Below, in pieces: positions 1 to 6,796 of a stretch of 9,206 nucleotides of DNA; the first letter of the stretch is position 1; each line of letters opens with the position of its first letter. The translations under genes were made by a program, and so were the position numbers. The notes under the pieces were generated by a model that did no database searches, was not told where the DNA came from, and saw nothing but the letters and a program-made list of their open reading frames with translations. The stretch is from Clostridiales bacterium (GTDB lineage: Bacteria > Bacillota > Clostridia > Oscillospirales > QAMX01): positions 1-9,206 of the forward strand of contig DUUG01000095.1 in assembly GCA_012841675.1 (NCBI GenBank). Direction: 5' to 3'.

Positions 1-235
1 AGGGCGCTTTGGCGAGCACTGCCGTTCCCTGCAGATAGACCTCGTAATACAGTGTTCCTTGGTCTGTCCAGAGGGAAGCGTGGATACGACCGTCCGGCGA
101 GGCCATCCGATATTTTTCTTTCAGAGGCTCGAAGCCCTGTAAAGTAAATTCCTTGCCAAGCCTAGACGTGTTTTCCGTCAGTCCCAAAACTTGCGCGCGC
201 CACTTGGAAAGTGTTCTTTCCCTTTTCCTTTGCAT
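1..235 (-). CDS. Partial gene, probable glycoside hydrolase family 97 N-terminus
   Basis: The minus-strand frame is open from an ATG at 233-235 to the window edge, giving 78 codons; the rest lies outside. The stretch from about residue 44 to 78 (MASPDGRIHASLW, then GTLYYEVYLQGTAVLAKAP) resembles the start of the GH97 N-terminal beta-sandwich, where an SPDG motif is followed by strands ending in a G-x-x-VL element. GH97 enzymes are alpha-glucosidases or alpha-galactosidases acting on oligosaccharides. The visible N-terminus is charged (MQRKRERTLSKWR) and shows no signal peptide, which would suggest a cytoplasmic enzyme. The start codon has only a G-rich stretch (AGGGGGGG) upstream as a possible ribosome site. 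It begins 25 bp after the GatZ-like gene, so it is probably the last visible member of the same operon. The family call rests on a short segment and could be wrong; the reading frame itself is more certain. Confidence 0.5.
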   Translation of the reverse strand, partial: MQRKRERTLSKWRAQVLGLTENTSRLGKEFTLQGFEPLKEKYRMASPDGRIHASLWTDQGTLYYEVYLQGTAVLAKAP

Positions 236-260
236 AAAAGGCCCCCCCTATGAACCCCGC

Positions 261-1562
261 TTAATCGGTTACTGCAAACAGATAGTCTTCAATGCAGTGT
301 TTTACCCGGTCTAACAGTAGCGCACGAGGCGTAAGGGGCAGCTTGCCCTCCCTGACACGGATATACTGGATGGGCATATATTGGCTGAGAAGTGACAAGG
401 GGATACGCATGGCTTCCAAATTGGAAAGAAGCCTTTCCGCCGCTTTTTTCACTTCTTCCTGGGGGAAGTAGTAACGGCAACGGTCTGAAAAGCTGTATTT
501 TCGCTTAAAATCCTGTTCTGCTTTGGTGCCGTGGTAGTATTTTGCCCAGTTGCCGGGATCTTCGACCATGACACGGTCTAAAGTTTCGGCATAGCAGGAA
601 GGCGTAAGGGCAGGATACTGGGGCAGAAGAGCCTGTTCTATGTGTTCTAAGGCAAAATATCCCTCGCGCAGAGCGAAGGTAAGCCCCGGCCCGACCTTTA
701 AAATGGCAACCCCGTCCTCCACCAGTTCTTTTAGTTTATATTTAGTCTGATAGTCGGTGGAATGACCTTCAAACACCATACTTGGAAACTCTGCCAGCGC
801 TTTGGTAAGCTCTTTGGCGGCTTCCCGGTTATACTCGTCTACGTTGTCATCGCCAAACTCCACGCCCGGCTGTACCACCACGCCGGTTACATAGGGCCAC
901 GCCGAGAGAACACCGGCGGCTTCAAAGGCATCATAAAACGCCTGCACCGAAGCTTTGAAGTCGGCGGGGCTGGTAACGGAAATTCCCTCATGCTCCTGTG
1001 CACCGCCGGGAATGGGAACCTCGCTTCCGATACAGTAGATGGGATGCACAGCGTTGGGATTCTGTTCAGTGAGTTTCACAAAGGCGGCCTCGGCCACAGC
1101 GGCCAGTTCTGCGCCCCGCCTTGCAATGACAGCATCGGACAGGCGGGCATTCTTATCGTCGTCTGCCAGCCGCATGGACGTGTCAATGTGGATTTTCGTA
1201 AATCCGGCAGCTACATACTGAGCAATTAACTCCCGGGCGTTGGCCATGGCCTCGACCTCGGGCAGGTTCTGCCAAGTTAAGGGACCTAGATGGTCGCCGC
1301 CTAACACAAGCCGGTCCAAAGGCAAGCCGGCCTCTTTGGCAATTTCTTTAACAAAAGCGGCATAGTCTGCCGGGCGCATACCCGTATATCCGCCAAATTG
1401 GTTGACTTGGTTGGCGGTGGCTTCCACCAAAGCCAAGGTATTTGATTCCTTCGCCGCTTCGCAAACGGCAAAAATCACCTCGGGGCTGGCCGTGCAGGCC
1501 GAATAAATCCCCGTTTTTTTCCCGTGCCGGCGGCTTTCAAGCAATGTTTTAATGGGATGCAT
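261..1562 (-). CDS. Tagatose-bisphosphate aldolase non-catalytic subunit / tagatose-6-phosphate epimerase family (GatZ/KbaZ)
   Basis: This 433-residue protein belongs to the GatZ/KbaZ family. Visible family motifs are EATANQVNQFGGYTGM (about residues 47-62), LGGDHLGP (87-94), IHIDTSMRLADD (about 124-135), and further on EGHSTDYQ and KVGPGLTFALREG near the end of the barrel. Members were first described as chaperone-like subunits that stabilise the class II tagatose-1,6-bisphosphate aldolase GatY/KbaY in galactitol and N-acetylgalactosamine catabolism; some related proteins have been reported to act on tagatose-6-phosphate or fructose-6-phosphate directly. No GatY/KbaY partner is visible here, so an independent enzyme is possible. 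I chose the ATG at 1560-1562 because AGGTGA lies seven bases upstream on the minus strand. The frame is open for 24 more codons, but that extension would run through an inverted repeat and into the end of pmbA. The gene follows pmbA by 52 bp and precedes a possible GH97 gene by 25 bp. Confidence 0.88.
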   Translation of the reverse strand: MHPIKTLLESRRHGKKTGIYSACTASPEVIFAVCEAAKESNTLALVEATANQVNQFGGYTGMRPADYAAFVKEIAKEAGLPLDRLVLGGDHLGPLTWQNLPEVEAMANARELIAQYVAAGFTKIHIDTSMRLADDDKNARLSDAVIARRGAELAAVAEAAFVKLTEQNPNAVHPIYCIGSEVPIPGGAQEHEGISVTSPADFKASVQAFYDAFEAAGVLSAWPYVTGVVVQPGVEFGDDNVDEYNREAAKELTKALAEFPSMVFEGHSTDYQTKYKLKELVEDGVAILKVGPGLTFALREGYFALEHIEQALLPQYPALTPSCYAETLDRVMVEDPGNWAKYYHGTKAEQDFKRKYSFSDRCRYYFPQEEVKKAAERLLSNLEAMRIPLSLLSQYMPIQYIRVREGKLPLTPRALLLDRVKHCIEDYLFAVTD

Positions 1563-1575
1563 AGAATCACCTATA

Positions 1576-1601
1576 GGACAGGGGGAAACCTCCCCCTGTC
1601 C
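1576..1601. repeat. 26-bp inverted repeat between pmbA and gatZ-like gene
   Basis: The arms GGACAGGGGGA (1576-1586) and TCCCCCTGTCC (1591-1601) are perfectly complementary over 11 bp, with a four-base loop. It lies in the short gap between two same-strand genes, 13 bp upstream of the downstream start codon and ending close to its ribosome site. No T-run follows on either strand, so it is not a standard intrinsic terminator. It could be an mRNA-stabilising or attenuating hairpin, or a copy of a dispersed REP-like element; GGACAG/CTGTCC-type palindromes of this kind are scattered between genes in some Bacillota. Only one copy is in this window. Confidence 0.75.
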
Positions 1602-1614
1602 ACTCCTTTGTTCA

Positions 1615-2910
1615 TTATTTACCGGAAATGACAATTCCCGAAACCTTGATCCAAGGCAGGATGCTGTTGCCGTCGTTGATTGTTTCGACGGAAATACCTG
1701 TAATGTTTTTCAGCATGGTTGCCAAGTTTCCGGAAACCATAACCTCGCTGACCGCGTCGGTCACTTTGCCGTTTTCAATTAGGAAGCTGTTTTTGGCAAC
1801 CCCCGTAAAATCGCCGTTGGTGCCGGGGCTGCCGCCGGAAAAACGGTTCAAAAGCAGACCCTTGGGGATGGAGGCAAGCAGTTCCTCCTTGGTCTTCGTA
1901 CCGGGTTCTACGACATAATAGCCGCCCGTGTTGGCGGAACGAGCCTTCCCCGTTTTGGCCGCGCCATAGCGGGAAAGGGTAAAATTCTTTAAAACGCCGT
2001 TTTCGATGATATTCATATTCTGCGCAATATACCCGTCACCGGTGAAGGGCTGGTTTGCGGCCAGCCGCTCATCTCTCGGCCGGCAGGCAAACGTCAGCTC
2101 GGGAACGGCCACAACGGTGTTTAAGGCATCTTTCCAAAGGCTGGTGCCTTCGATATGCACCATATCAGACAGGAAATTCTGCTGCAGGTAATATAAAAAT
2201 ACGTCCAAGCAGTTAGGCGGAATCAAGATATCGCCTTCAAATTTCCCCTCTAGGTTTCTCGTTTCAATCTGACGCTCGGTTTCCGACAAAATCGTGCGGG
2301 CCAAACCGCGCTCGATTAACGGCTGCTGGAAATCGGTAAATGTCTCTCCGAAATAGTTAAAGGAAGAGCTTTTGCCGTTTTCAACGGCCATGAACATAGC
2401 ACCGTATCCGTTTACGCCATTGCTGTTGGTAAGACAGACGCCGTTTGTGTTCTGGTATACGACTTCGGAAGCCACGTGCTCGGTGCTGATGGAATCGAAG
2501 CTGATTTTGGGATAATCTCTTTTAACATCGTCGACAAACGTCCGCATGGCGGAATACAGCGCATCTCTGTCCGGCACTTTGGGGCCTTTTTCAAAGCTGG
2601 CGGTGACTACTTCGTCGGAGATACCTTCCGCTTCGTCGGGCTTTGCAAAGGCAGCGGCGGCCAGTGCATCGTCAACGGCCTTGTCGAGGGCTTCTTTTTC
2701 CGCGGAGTTAATCTGGATAGCGCCCTTTTTCATGTCTTTCAGCACTTTAACGCCCACGCTTGCGCCTAAGACAGAGCGAACCATGCTAATTTTGCCCGAT
2801 TCGTAATATACTTCCGTTTTGACGTTGCTGGAAACACGACATTCGCCCATGTCAGCGCCTTTTTCCTTCATGGTCTGAATCAGATATTCGGCAACTTGCC
2901 TGTTATCCAT
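1615..2910 (-). CDS. pmbA: TldD/PmbA family metalloprotease partner subunit (PmbA/TldE)
   Basis: This 431-residue protein is the TldE/PmbA subunit of the TldD-TldE protease. It has the family architecture: an N-terminal domain (about residues 1-120, with GADMGECRVSSNVKTEVYYESGK), a middle domain, and the C-terminal beta-rich domain ending in ILPWIKVSGIVISGK. Unlike TldD it has no HExxxH zinc site, as known for PmbA, which contributes structure rather than catalysis. In Escherichia coli the TldD-TldE heterodimer is a cytoplasmic protease that matures microcin B17 and degrades CcdA; in most bacteria the substrates are unknown. The length is close to the usual 430-450 residues. The ATG at 2908-2910 is preceded by GGGGAGG at a normal distance. 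It starts 15 bp after the tldD stop codon, so the two subunits are co-transcribed. No peptide precursor that could serve as substrate is visible nearby. Confidence 0.92.
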   Translation of the reverse strand: MDNRQVAEYLIQTMKEKGADMGECRVSSNVKTEVYYESGKISMVRSVLGASVGVKVLKDMKKGAIQINSAEKEALDKAVDDALAAAAFAKPDEAEGISDEVVTASFEKGPKVPDRDALYSAMRTFVDDVKRDYPKISFDSISTEHVASEVVYQNTNGVCLTNSNGVNGYGAMFMAVENGKSSSFNYFGETFTDFQQPLIERGLARTILSETERQIETRNLEGKFEGDILIPPNCLDVFLYYLQQNFLSDMVHIEGTSLWKDALNTVVAVPELTFACRPRDERLAANQPFTGDGYIAQNMNIIENGVLKNFTLSRYGAAKTGKARSANTGGYYVVEPGTKTKEELLASIPKGLLLNRFSGGSPGTNGDFTGVAKNSFLIENGKVTDAVSEVMVSGNLATMLKNITGISVETINDGNSILPWIKVSGIVISGK

Positions 2911-2925
2911 ATTTACCTCCCCTTC

Positions 2926-4314
2926 CTAACGACCACCCACGTTGACGAAAGCCCGGATAGCCGGTCCTCCCATGCCAACGGGAATCATCTGCTTCTTACC
3001 GCACATACCGGAGCACGACCAGGACAAATCGTCCGACAGCATATCCACTGTTTTCAGAACGTCAAAGGCCACGCCGGCAATGGTCGTATCCTTTAAGGGG
3101 CGACCCAGCTTCCCTTTCTTAATTTCGTAGCCGAAATTCACGCCGAACATAAATTCGCCCGTGGCATCGGCCTGGCCGTTGCCGGTTTTGATGAAGTAAT
3201 ACCCGTCATCAATGGAGGCGATCATATCGGCAAGCTTGTCTTTACCGGGGAGAATGCAGGTGTTGCGCATCCGGATTAAGGGCTCGTCGTTGTAGGCAAA
3301 TGCCCTGGCATTGCCTTTCGGCGTATGGCCAAAGTGGGCCGCCGATTCTTTGTTGTGCATAAATTCTTTCAAGATGCCGTTTTCAATGAGAACGGCATCC
3401 GTTCCGGGCGTGCCTTCGTCGTCAACATAGACGGGCACAGGACAACGCTGTCCCAGCGCCGTATGGGCAAAGTCCACCATGGTAACCAGTTCGCTTGCCA
3501 CCTGTTTATTAAGGTTCGGGCCGCCCACGGAGCCGCTTAAGACAAAGTCCGCTTCCACCGTATGGCCGACGGCTTCATGTGCCAGAATGCCTGCCAAATC
3601 GGGGTGCAAAATCACCTGCTTGCGGCCGGGCTCGGCGTATACGCCGCCGGCTTTGGCCATGACCTGCTCGTAAAGCTCGGCAATTAAGCTTTCGTATTGT
3701 ACAGGGTTTGTAAACACCTCGTCGAAAACGCCGAAGGTTCCAAACGGTTCAAAAATCTCCACAGGCGCACCGTCATTTCCCTCCGCCGTAAGCCCCACAT
3801 AAATAATGCTTCTGGGCGTTGCCGTATGGGCAAAAACGCCGTCGCTTGTGTAGAGGAGCTTTTCCATGGTCAGGCAGCGAGCGGCCGTAAAGCGACTTTT
3901 CAGCTTGGGACAAAGCTTCGCGACCAGAGCATCCAGCTCGTTCATATAATCAATGATTTGCTTTTGAGTCACATCGTCTTCTCTGGTGTAGCGAAGCTCT
4001 TCGCGGAAGGAAGGAACCTTCGCAAAGGGGACCTTGCCAAGCTTTTCCCGCTGATCTAAAAAAGCGGCGTTTTCCGCTGCCGCGGCGACGGAAGCGGCCA
4101 CACTTTCCGGCGTGTAAACGGCGCTGGAAGCAAAGCCATACGCCCCGTTTTTGCAAACACGGGCGGAAAATCCGCTTGTTTCCGAAACAGCGTTGCCTGT
4201 CATGTCTCCGTTGATTAAAGTGACGTTTTTGCTAATGTTTCTCTGGGCACGAAGCTCGGCATAACCGGGCAGCCCGTTATGATTGATATAGCTTCCGATA
4301 TAATCCTTTAAAAT
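2926..4314 (-). CDS. tldD: Zinc metalloprotease TldD, apparent ATT start
   Basis: This is the catalytic subunit of the TldD-TldE protease. With the start proposed here it has 462 residues; the E. coli protein is about 480. The zinc site HEAVGHTVEAD (HExxxH, about residues 246-251) and the late GMCGK motif with the conserved cysteine (about residue 438) are both present, so it should be active. The first in-frame ATG (4201-4203) would remove about 37 residues that clearly belong to the family N-terminal domain (PGYAELRAQRNISKNVTLING, just before the GFSARV/GAYGFAS segment). Upstream of that ATG the frame contains no ATG, GTG or TTG before an in-frame TGA at 4321-4323. An ATT at 4312-4314 lies nine bases after AAGGAG (4324-4329) and is the best start. 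A CTG at 4270-4272 has no ribosome site. The gene heads the operon tldD-pmbA-gatZ-like and has its own promoter. Confidence 0.92.
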   Translation of the reverse strand: MLKDYIGSYINHNGLPGYAELRAQRNISKNVTLINGDMTGNAVSETSGFSARVCKNGAYGFASSAVYTPESVAASVAAAAENAAFLDQREKLGKVPFAKVPSFREELRYTREDDVTQKQIIDYMNELDALVAKLCPKLKSRFTAARCLTMEKLLYTSDGVFAHTATPRSIIYVGLTAEGNDGAPVEIFEPFGTFGVFDEVFTNPVQYESLIAELYEQVMAKAGGVYAEPGRKQVILHPDLAGILAHEAVGHTVEADFVLSGSVGGPNLNKQVASELVTMVDFAHTALGQRCPVPVYVDDEGTPGTDAVLIENGILKEFMHNKESAAHFGHTPKGNARAFAYNDEPLIRMRNTCILPGKDKLADMIASIDDGYYFIKTGNGQADATGEFMFGVNFGYEIKKGKLGRPLKDTTIAGVAFDVLKTVDMLSDDLSWSCSGMCGKKQMIPVGMGGPAIRAFVNVGGR

Positions 4315-4323
4315 AGGTCCTCA

Positions 4324-4329
4324 CTCCTT
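4324..4329 (-). promoter_or_regulatory. Ribosome binding site deciding the tldD start
   Basis: On the minus strand the sequence reads AAGGAG, then nine bases, then ATT. The spacing is normal for a Bacillota ribosome site. No other ribosome site leads to a usable start in the tldD frame: the ATG at 4203 has GGAG only two to three bases before it, which is too close. Confidence 0.65.
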
Positions 4330-4333
4330 TTTA

Positions 4334-4347
4334 CTAGGTCGACCTAG
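4334..4347. promoter_or_regulatory. Perfect 14-bp palindrome in the tldD leader, candidate operator
   Basis: CTAGGTCGACCTAG is its own reverse complement. It lies just downstream of the expected transcription start of the tldD operon and about five bases upstream of the ribosome site. This is a classic position for a repressor operator; a role as a short RNA hairpin is less likely, because a perfect 14-mer leaves little room for a loop. I do not recognise the binding protein, and no regulator gene is present in the window. Confidence 0.5.
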
Positions 4348-4360
4348 ACTCTTACGATGT

Positions 4361-4389
4361 ATTATAGTCGATTTCCCAAACTTATACAA
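4361..4389 (-). promoter_or_regulatory. Sigma-A promoter of the tldD operon
   Basis: On the minus strand TTGTAT (4389-4384) is followed by 17 bases and then TATAAT (4366-4361). The -10 box is perfect, the -35 box matches TTGACA at four of six positions, and the spacing is optimal. Transcription would start near 4354, giving a leader of about 40 nt before the ATT start. The -35 box overlaps a near-palindrome, CTTATACAAG (4381-4390). Confidence 0.75.
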
Positions 4390-4440
4390 GGGGATTCCGG
4401 GGTATTCTTGTCCGTTTAGAACAGTCCCGCAAACCCATGC

Positions 4441-4469
4441 TTTTCAAACGGAGGGAAAGGGTGTATAAT
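4441..4469 (+). promoter_or_regulatory. Sigma-A promoter of the flavin reductase gene
   Basis: TTTTCA (4441-4446), a 17-base spacer and a perfect TATAAT (4464-4469) face the plus strand. The -35 box matches the consensus at four of six positions. Transcription would start near 4476, about 40 nt before the ATG. Together with the tldD promoter it forms a divergent promoter region from 4315 to 4516. Confidence 0.65.
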
Positions 4470-4516
4470 ATAAAAAACGACAAAATCTTACACGCTGCAT
4501 ATTCGGAGGTGATTCT

Positions 4517-5428
4517 ATGCAGCCCGCAAAAGCTTTTGACTGTGTCATTCTGGGCGGAGGTCCGGCAGGACTTTCCGCCGCTCACTATACACTGCGCGCC
4601 GGTTTGTCAACTATGATTTGGGCAAGAGACAGCGGCGCCCTTGCCAAAGCCCATTTGGTGGAAAACTATTTCGGCTTTGCAGAGCCGGTTTCCGGTGCCT
4701 CCATAGTGGAGGCCGGGCGCGCCAATGTGCGCCGTTTAGGCGGCGAATTTATGGAATCTGAGGTCATTTCTCTGTCCATGGCGGAAGACGGCCTGTTTTC
4801 CATATCCGACGGCACCCAATCGGTTACGGCCAAAACCGTCTTGTTGGCAACGGGAAGGGGTTTTCAAGCCGCCCCCTATAAGCTGGACCGGTTTATAGGC
4901 AACGGCGTTAGCCGCTGTGCCATCTGTGACGGGTTTTTCTTCCGGGGCAAGCCTGTCGCCGTGTTAGGAAACGGCAAGTACGCCTTAACGGAAGCGGAGG
5001 AGCTTTTGCCCCTTGCTTCTTCCGTTACCCTTTTGACAAACGGAAAAGAGCCTTCCTTTGAGGAACGGCCCGAAGGGCTTATCATCAACACCGCACCCTT
5101 GTCCGGCCCCACGTCAGAGCATAACGCCATTACCGGAACCGAGCGTTTGACCGGCATGGTTGATAAAAACGGCCATATTATCCCCGTATCCGGCCTGTTT
5201 TTGGCGCTGGGAACGCCGGGGGCTGCCGATTTTGCCAGCCGCCTTGGCGTTATGACGGAGCACGGGCATATATTGGTAGATGCCGATGGCATGACCAATG
5301 TGCCGGGCATATTTGCCGCCGGCGACTGCACCGGCACGCCGTATCAGGTGTCTGTGGCGGTGGGACAAGGCGCTACGGCAGGTATGGCAATAGTGGAGCA
5401 TCTCCGCGCCAAAAACAAGCTGTACTAG
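4517..5428 (+). CDS. Thioredoxin-reductase-like FAD-dependent oxidoreductase with CxxC
   Basis: This 303-residue protein has the layout of low-molecular-weight thioredoxin reductases: the FAD-binding motif GGGPAG (residues 13-18), LLATG (109-113), the redox pair CAICDG (Cys134 and Cys137), a second nucleotide-binding-like segment VAVLGNGKYALTEA (147-160), and the C-terminal FAD motif GIFAAGDCTG (264-273). It would pass electrons through FAD and the disulfide to a thioredoxin-like partner in the cytoplasm. The second domain is atypical. NADPH-dependent enzymes carry GGGDSA and then HRRxxxR; here these read GNGKYA and TNGKEPSFEERP, without the arginines that hold the NADPH phosphate. A different electron donor is therefore plausible: ferredoxin-dependent flavin thioredoxin reductases without NADPH motifs are known from clostridia. 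The ATG has an excellent GGAGGTGAT site (4505-4513). No thioredoxin gene is in the window. Confidence 0.85.
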   Translation: MQPAKAFDCVILGGGPAGLSAAHYTLRAGLSTMIWARDSGALAKAHLVENYFGFAEPVSGASIVEAGRANVRRLGGEFMESEVISLSMAEDGLFSISDGTQSVTAKTVLLATGRGFQAAPYKLDRFIGNGVSRCAICDGFFFRGKPVAVLGNGKYALTEAEELLPLASSVTLLTNGKEPSFEERPEGLIINTAPLSGPTSEHNAITGTERLTGMVDKNGHIIPVSGLFLALGTPGAADFASRLGVMTEHGHILVDADGMTNVPGIFAAGDCTGTPYQVSVAVGQGATAGMAIVEHLRAKNKLY

Positions 5429-5435
5429 CCTTTTC

Positions 5436-5458
5436 TTGCCGGGTTTGTTCCCCGGCAA
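5436..5458 (+). terminator. Stem-loop after the flavin reductase gene, weak terminator candidate
   Basis: TTGCCGGG (5436-5443) and CCCGGCAA (5451-5458) form a perfect 8-bp stem with a 7-base loop, starting eight bases after the stop codon. The next bases are AGGTAT rather than a T-run; six Ts occur only at 5474-5479. It may be a weak terminator or a 3'-end stabilising hairpin. Confidence 0.4.
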
Positions 5459-5529
5459 AGGTATAAAAACGGATTTTTTCCAAAGAACAGCCATTTTATT
5501 ATCACATCTGACAGTTTAAGGAGGGCGTC

Positions 5530-6759
5530 ATGCCAAACCTCTCCATACGGCGGTTTTGCGCCGCCATTATCACATTTTCTCTGTTATTGACGGTGGGAAG
5601 CGCCGTTTTTACCACTAGACGGTTAGACATAGGGGCAAATGTCACATTGTCAGCCGGCTCTGCGGCGGACCCGCTTCTTTCCCGGGCGTATTTAAACGAT
5701 ATAACAAAGCCCTACCTGCTCAATTACCTGACCGAAAAGTTTGGCACCGTGCAGGACGGCGGCCCATACGGCCAGACCATCAAAGATATAGGAGAAGGTG
5801 CGTTAGACAACATAACGCTGGATGAGCTTGCCAACCTAACCTCCGGCACTTTGACAAAGCCCTACGAAGGCGGCATTTTAGCACCGGCAGGCGGCAACTA
5901 TCAGTTGATTCAGATGACGGATGCCCATACGCTAGTAGTGCCCAGCGGCGGCACGGTATATGTCCTATCGGGCCGGGTAATGGGCGTTTCTCTGGGCGCC
6001 TCTACGGTCATAGACGTGGTGCAAGGCCGGGAGTTTTTCGGAGATTGGCTCTATGGAACCGGACGGCAGGTTGTCGTTTCTGAAAAGGGCGGCATGAGCT
6101 TTGAAACATTGGATGATCAGGCTGTTTTGCTTGCTTCCGGCGGACAAGTTCTGCCAAGACAGACTTACACCGCAGAGTTTACGGATCTTGCCGAGGCTCT
6201 TATGATTATGGGCTTGTTCCGCGGCACAGACGAGGGGCTCAAGCTGGAACGCACCGCCCTTCGAGGCGAAGCATTGACCCTTTTAATCCGCATACTCGGC
6301 AAAGAAGCCGAGGCCTTGGCCGCCCCCTCCCCTTCAACGGCTTTTTCCGATGTGCCGACCTGGCTCTTGCCGTATGCCTCTTTTGGCGTAAAGAACGGGC
6401 TTACCAAGGGCATTGGGCACGGGATGTTCGGAAACTATTTGTCCATTACCGCCAACGAATACATGACCTTTCTCCTGCGGGCGCTTGGGTATGTGGATGT
6501 GGGAGCCAACGCCGACTTTCACTATCAAGCGGCACTTGATTTTGCCGTTACCAAAAAGATTATTTCCGCCAACGAGGCAAACATGCTTTCTTCTGGCTCC
6601 TTTACCAGAGATAAGCTTGTCTACCTCTCGTATTACACCCTGTTTGCCTATACAAAAGATGGCAGCAAAACTCTGCTTCAAAGCTTGATTGACAGCGGCG
6701 CGGTTTCGCTTTCCAATGCGGAACTGGCTATTGCTTCTGTCACTCGCGTTAGAAATTAA
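5530..6759 (+). CDS. Secreted S-layer homology (SLH) domain protein
   Basis: This 409-residue protein starts with a signal peptide: two arginines, a hydrophobic core (CAAIITFSLLLTVGSA, residues 10-25) and likely cleavage after VGSA. The mature N-terminal part (about 31-210) holds a segment beginning VTLSAGSAADPLLSRAYLND and a beta-rich region; I do not recognise its function. The C-terminal part holds SLH repeats: one at about 217-258, the clearest at 272-320 (AFSDVPTWLLPYASFGVKNG, then LLRALGYVD), and a degenerate third at about 330-378. SLH domains bind pyruvylated secondary cell-wall polymers, so the protein is probably attached to the cell surface from outside. A strong AAGGAGGG site (5518-5525) precedes the ATG. 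A weak promoter may exist upstream (TTTTTT, 17 bases, TATTAT ending at 5502), or the gene may be read through from the reductase. A strong terminator follows. Confidence 0.85.
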   Translation: MPNLSIRRFCAAIITFSLLLTVGSAVFTTRRLDIGANVTLSAGSAADPLLSRAYLNDITKPYLLNYLTEKFGTVQDGGPYGQTIKDIGEGALDNITLDELANLTSGTLTKPYEGGILAPAGGNYQLIQMTDAHTLVVPSGGTVYVLSGRVMGVSLGASTVIDVVQGREFFGDWLYGTGRQVVVSEKGGMSFETLDDQAVLLASGGQVLPRQTYTAEFTDLAEALMIMGLFRGTDEGLKLERTALRGEALTLLIRILGKEAEALAAPSPSTAFSDVPTWLLPYASFGVKNGLTKGIGHGMFGNYLSITANEYMTFLLRALGYVDVGANADFHYQAALDFAVTKKIISANEANMLSSGSFTRDKLVYLSYYTLFAYTKDGSKTLLQSLIDSGAVSLSNAELAIASVTRVRN

Positions 6760-6761
6760 AT

Positions 6762-6796
6762 AAAATCCGGAAAAGGCTAGCCTTTTCCGGATTTTT
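6762..6796. terminator. Strong bidirectional rho-independent terminator
   Basis: Positions 6762-6795 form a perfect 34-bp palindrome: the arm AAAATCCGGAAAAGGCT and its exact complement, followed by one more T. Read on the plus strand, the stem ends in five to six Ts directly after the SLH gene stop codon. On the minus strand it also ends in a T-run, so it can stop transcription from both sides, including that of the convergent gene at 6955-7470. Confidence 0.92.

Noticed and set aside
1563..1634. 24-codon N-terminal extension of the GatZ-like protein
   Set aside because: It would translate the inverted repeat and overlap the end of pmbA, whereas the ATG at 1562 has a good ribosome site and matches the family's usual N-terminus.
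1615..4314. Part of a RiPP (peptide natural product) cluster because of the TldD/TldE protease
   Set aside because: No precursor peptide, cyclodehydratase, radical SAM enzyme or exporter is visible nearby. The His/Cys-rich protein is over 2.5 kb away on a separate transcript and does not look like a leader-core precursor.
4494..4503. Ten-base match (ACGCTGCATA) between the reductase leader and the CBM9-like promoter spacer at 7631-7640
   Set aside because: It is too short to be meaningful in 9 kb and lies at different positions relative to the two promoters.
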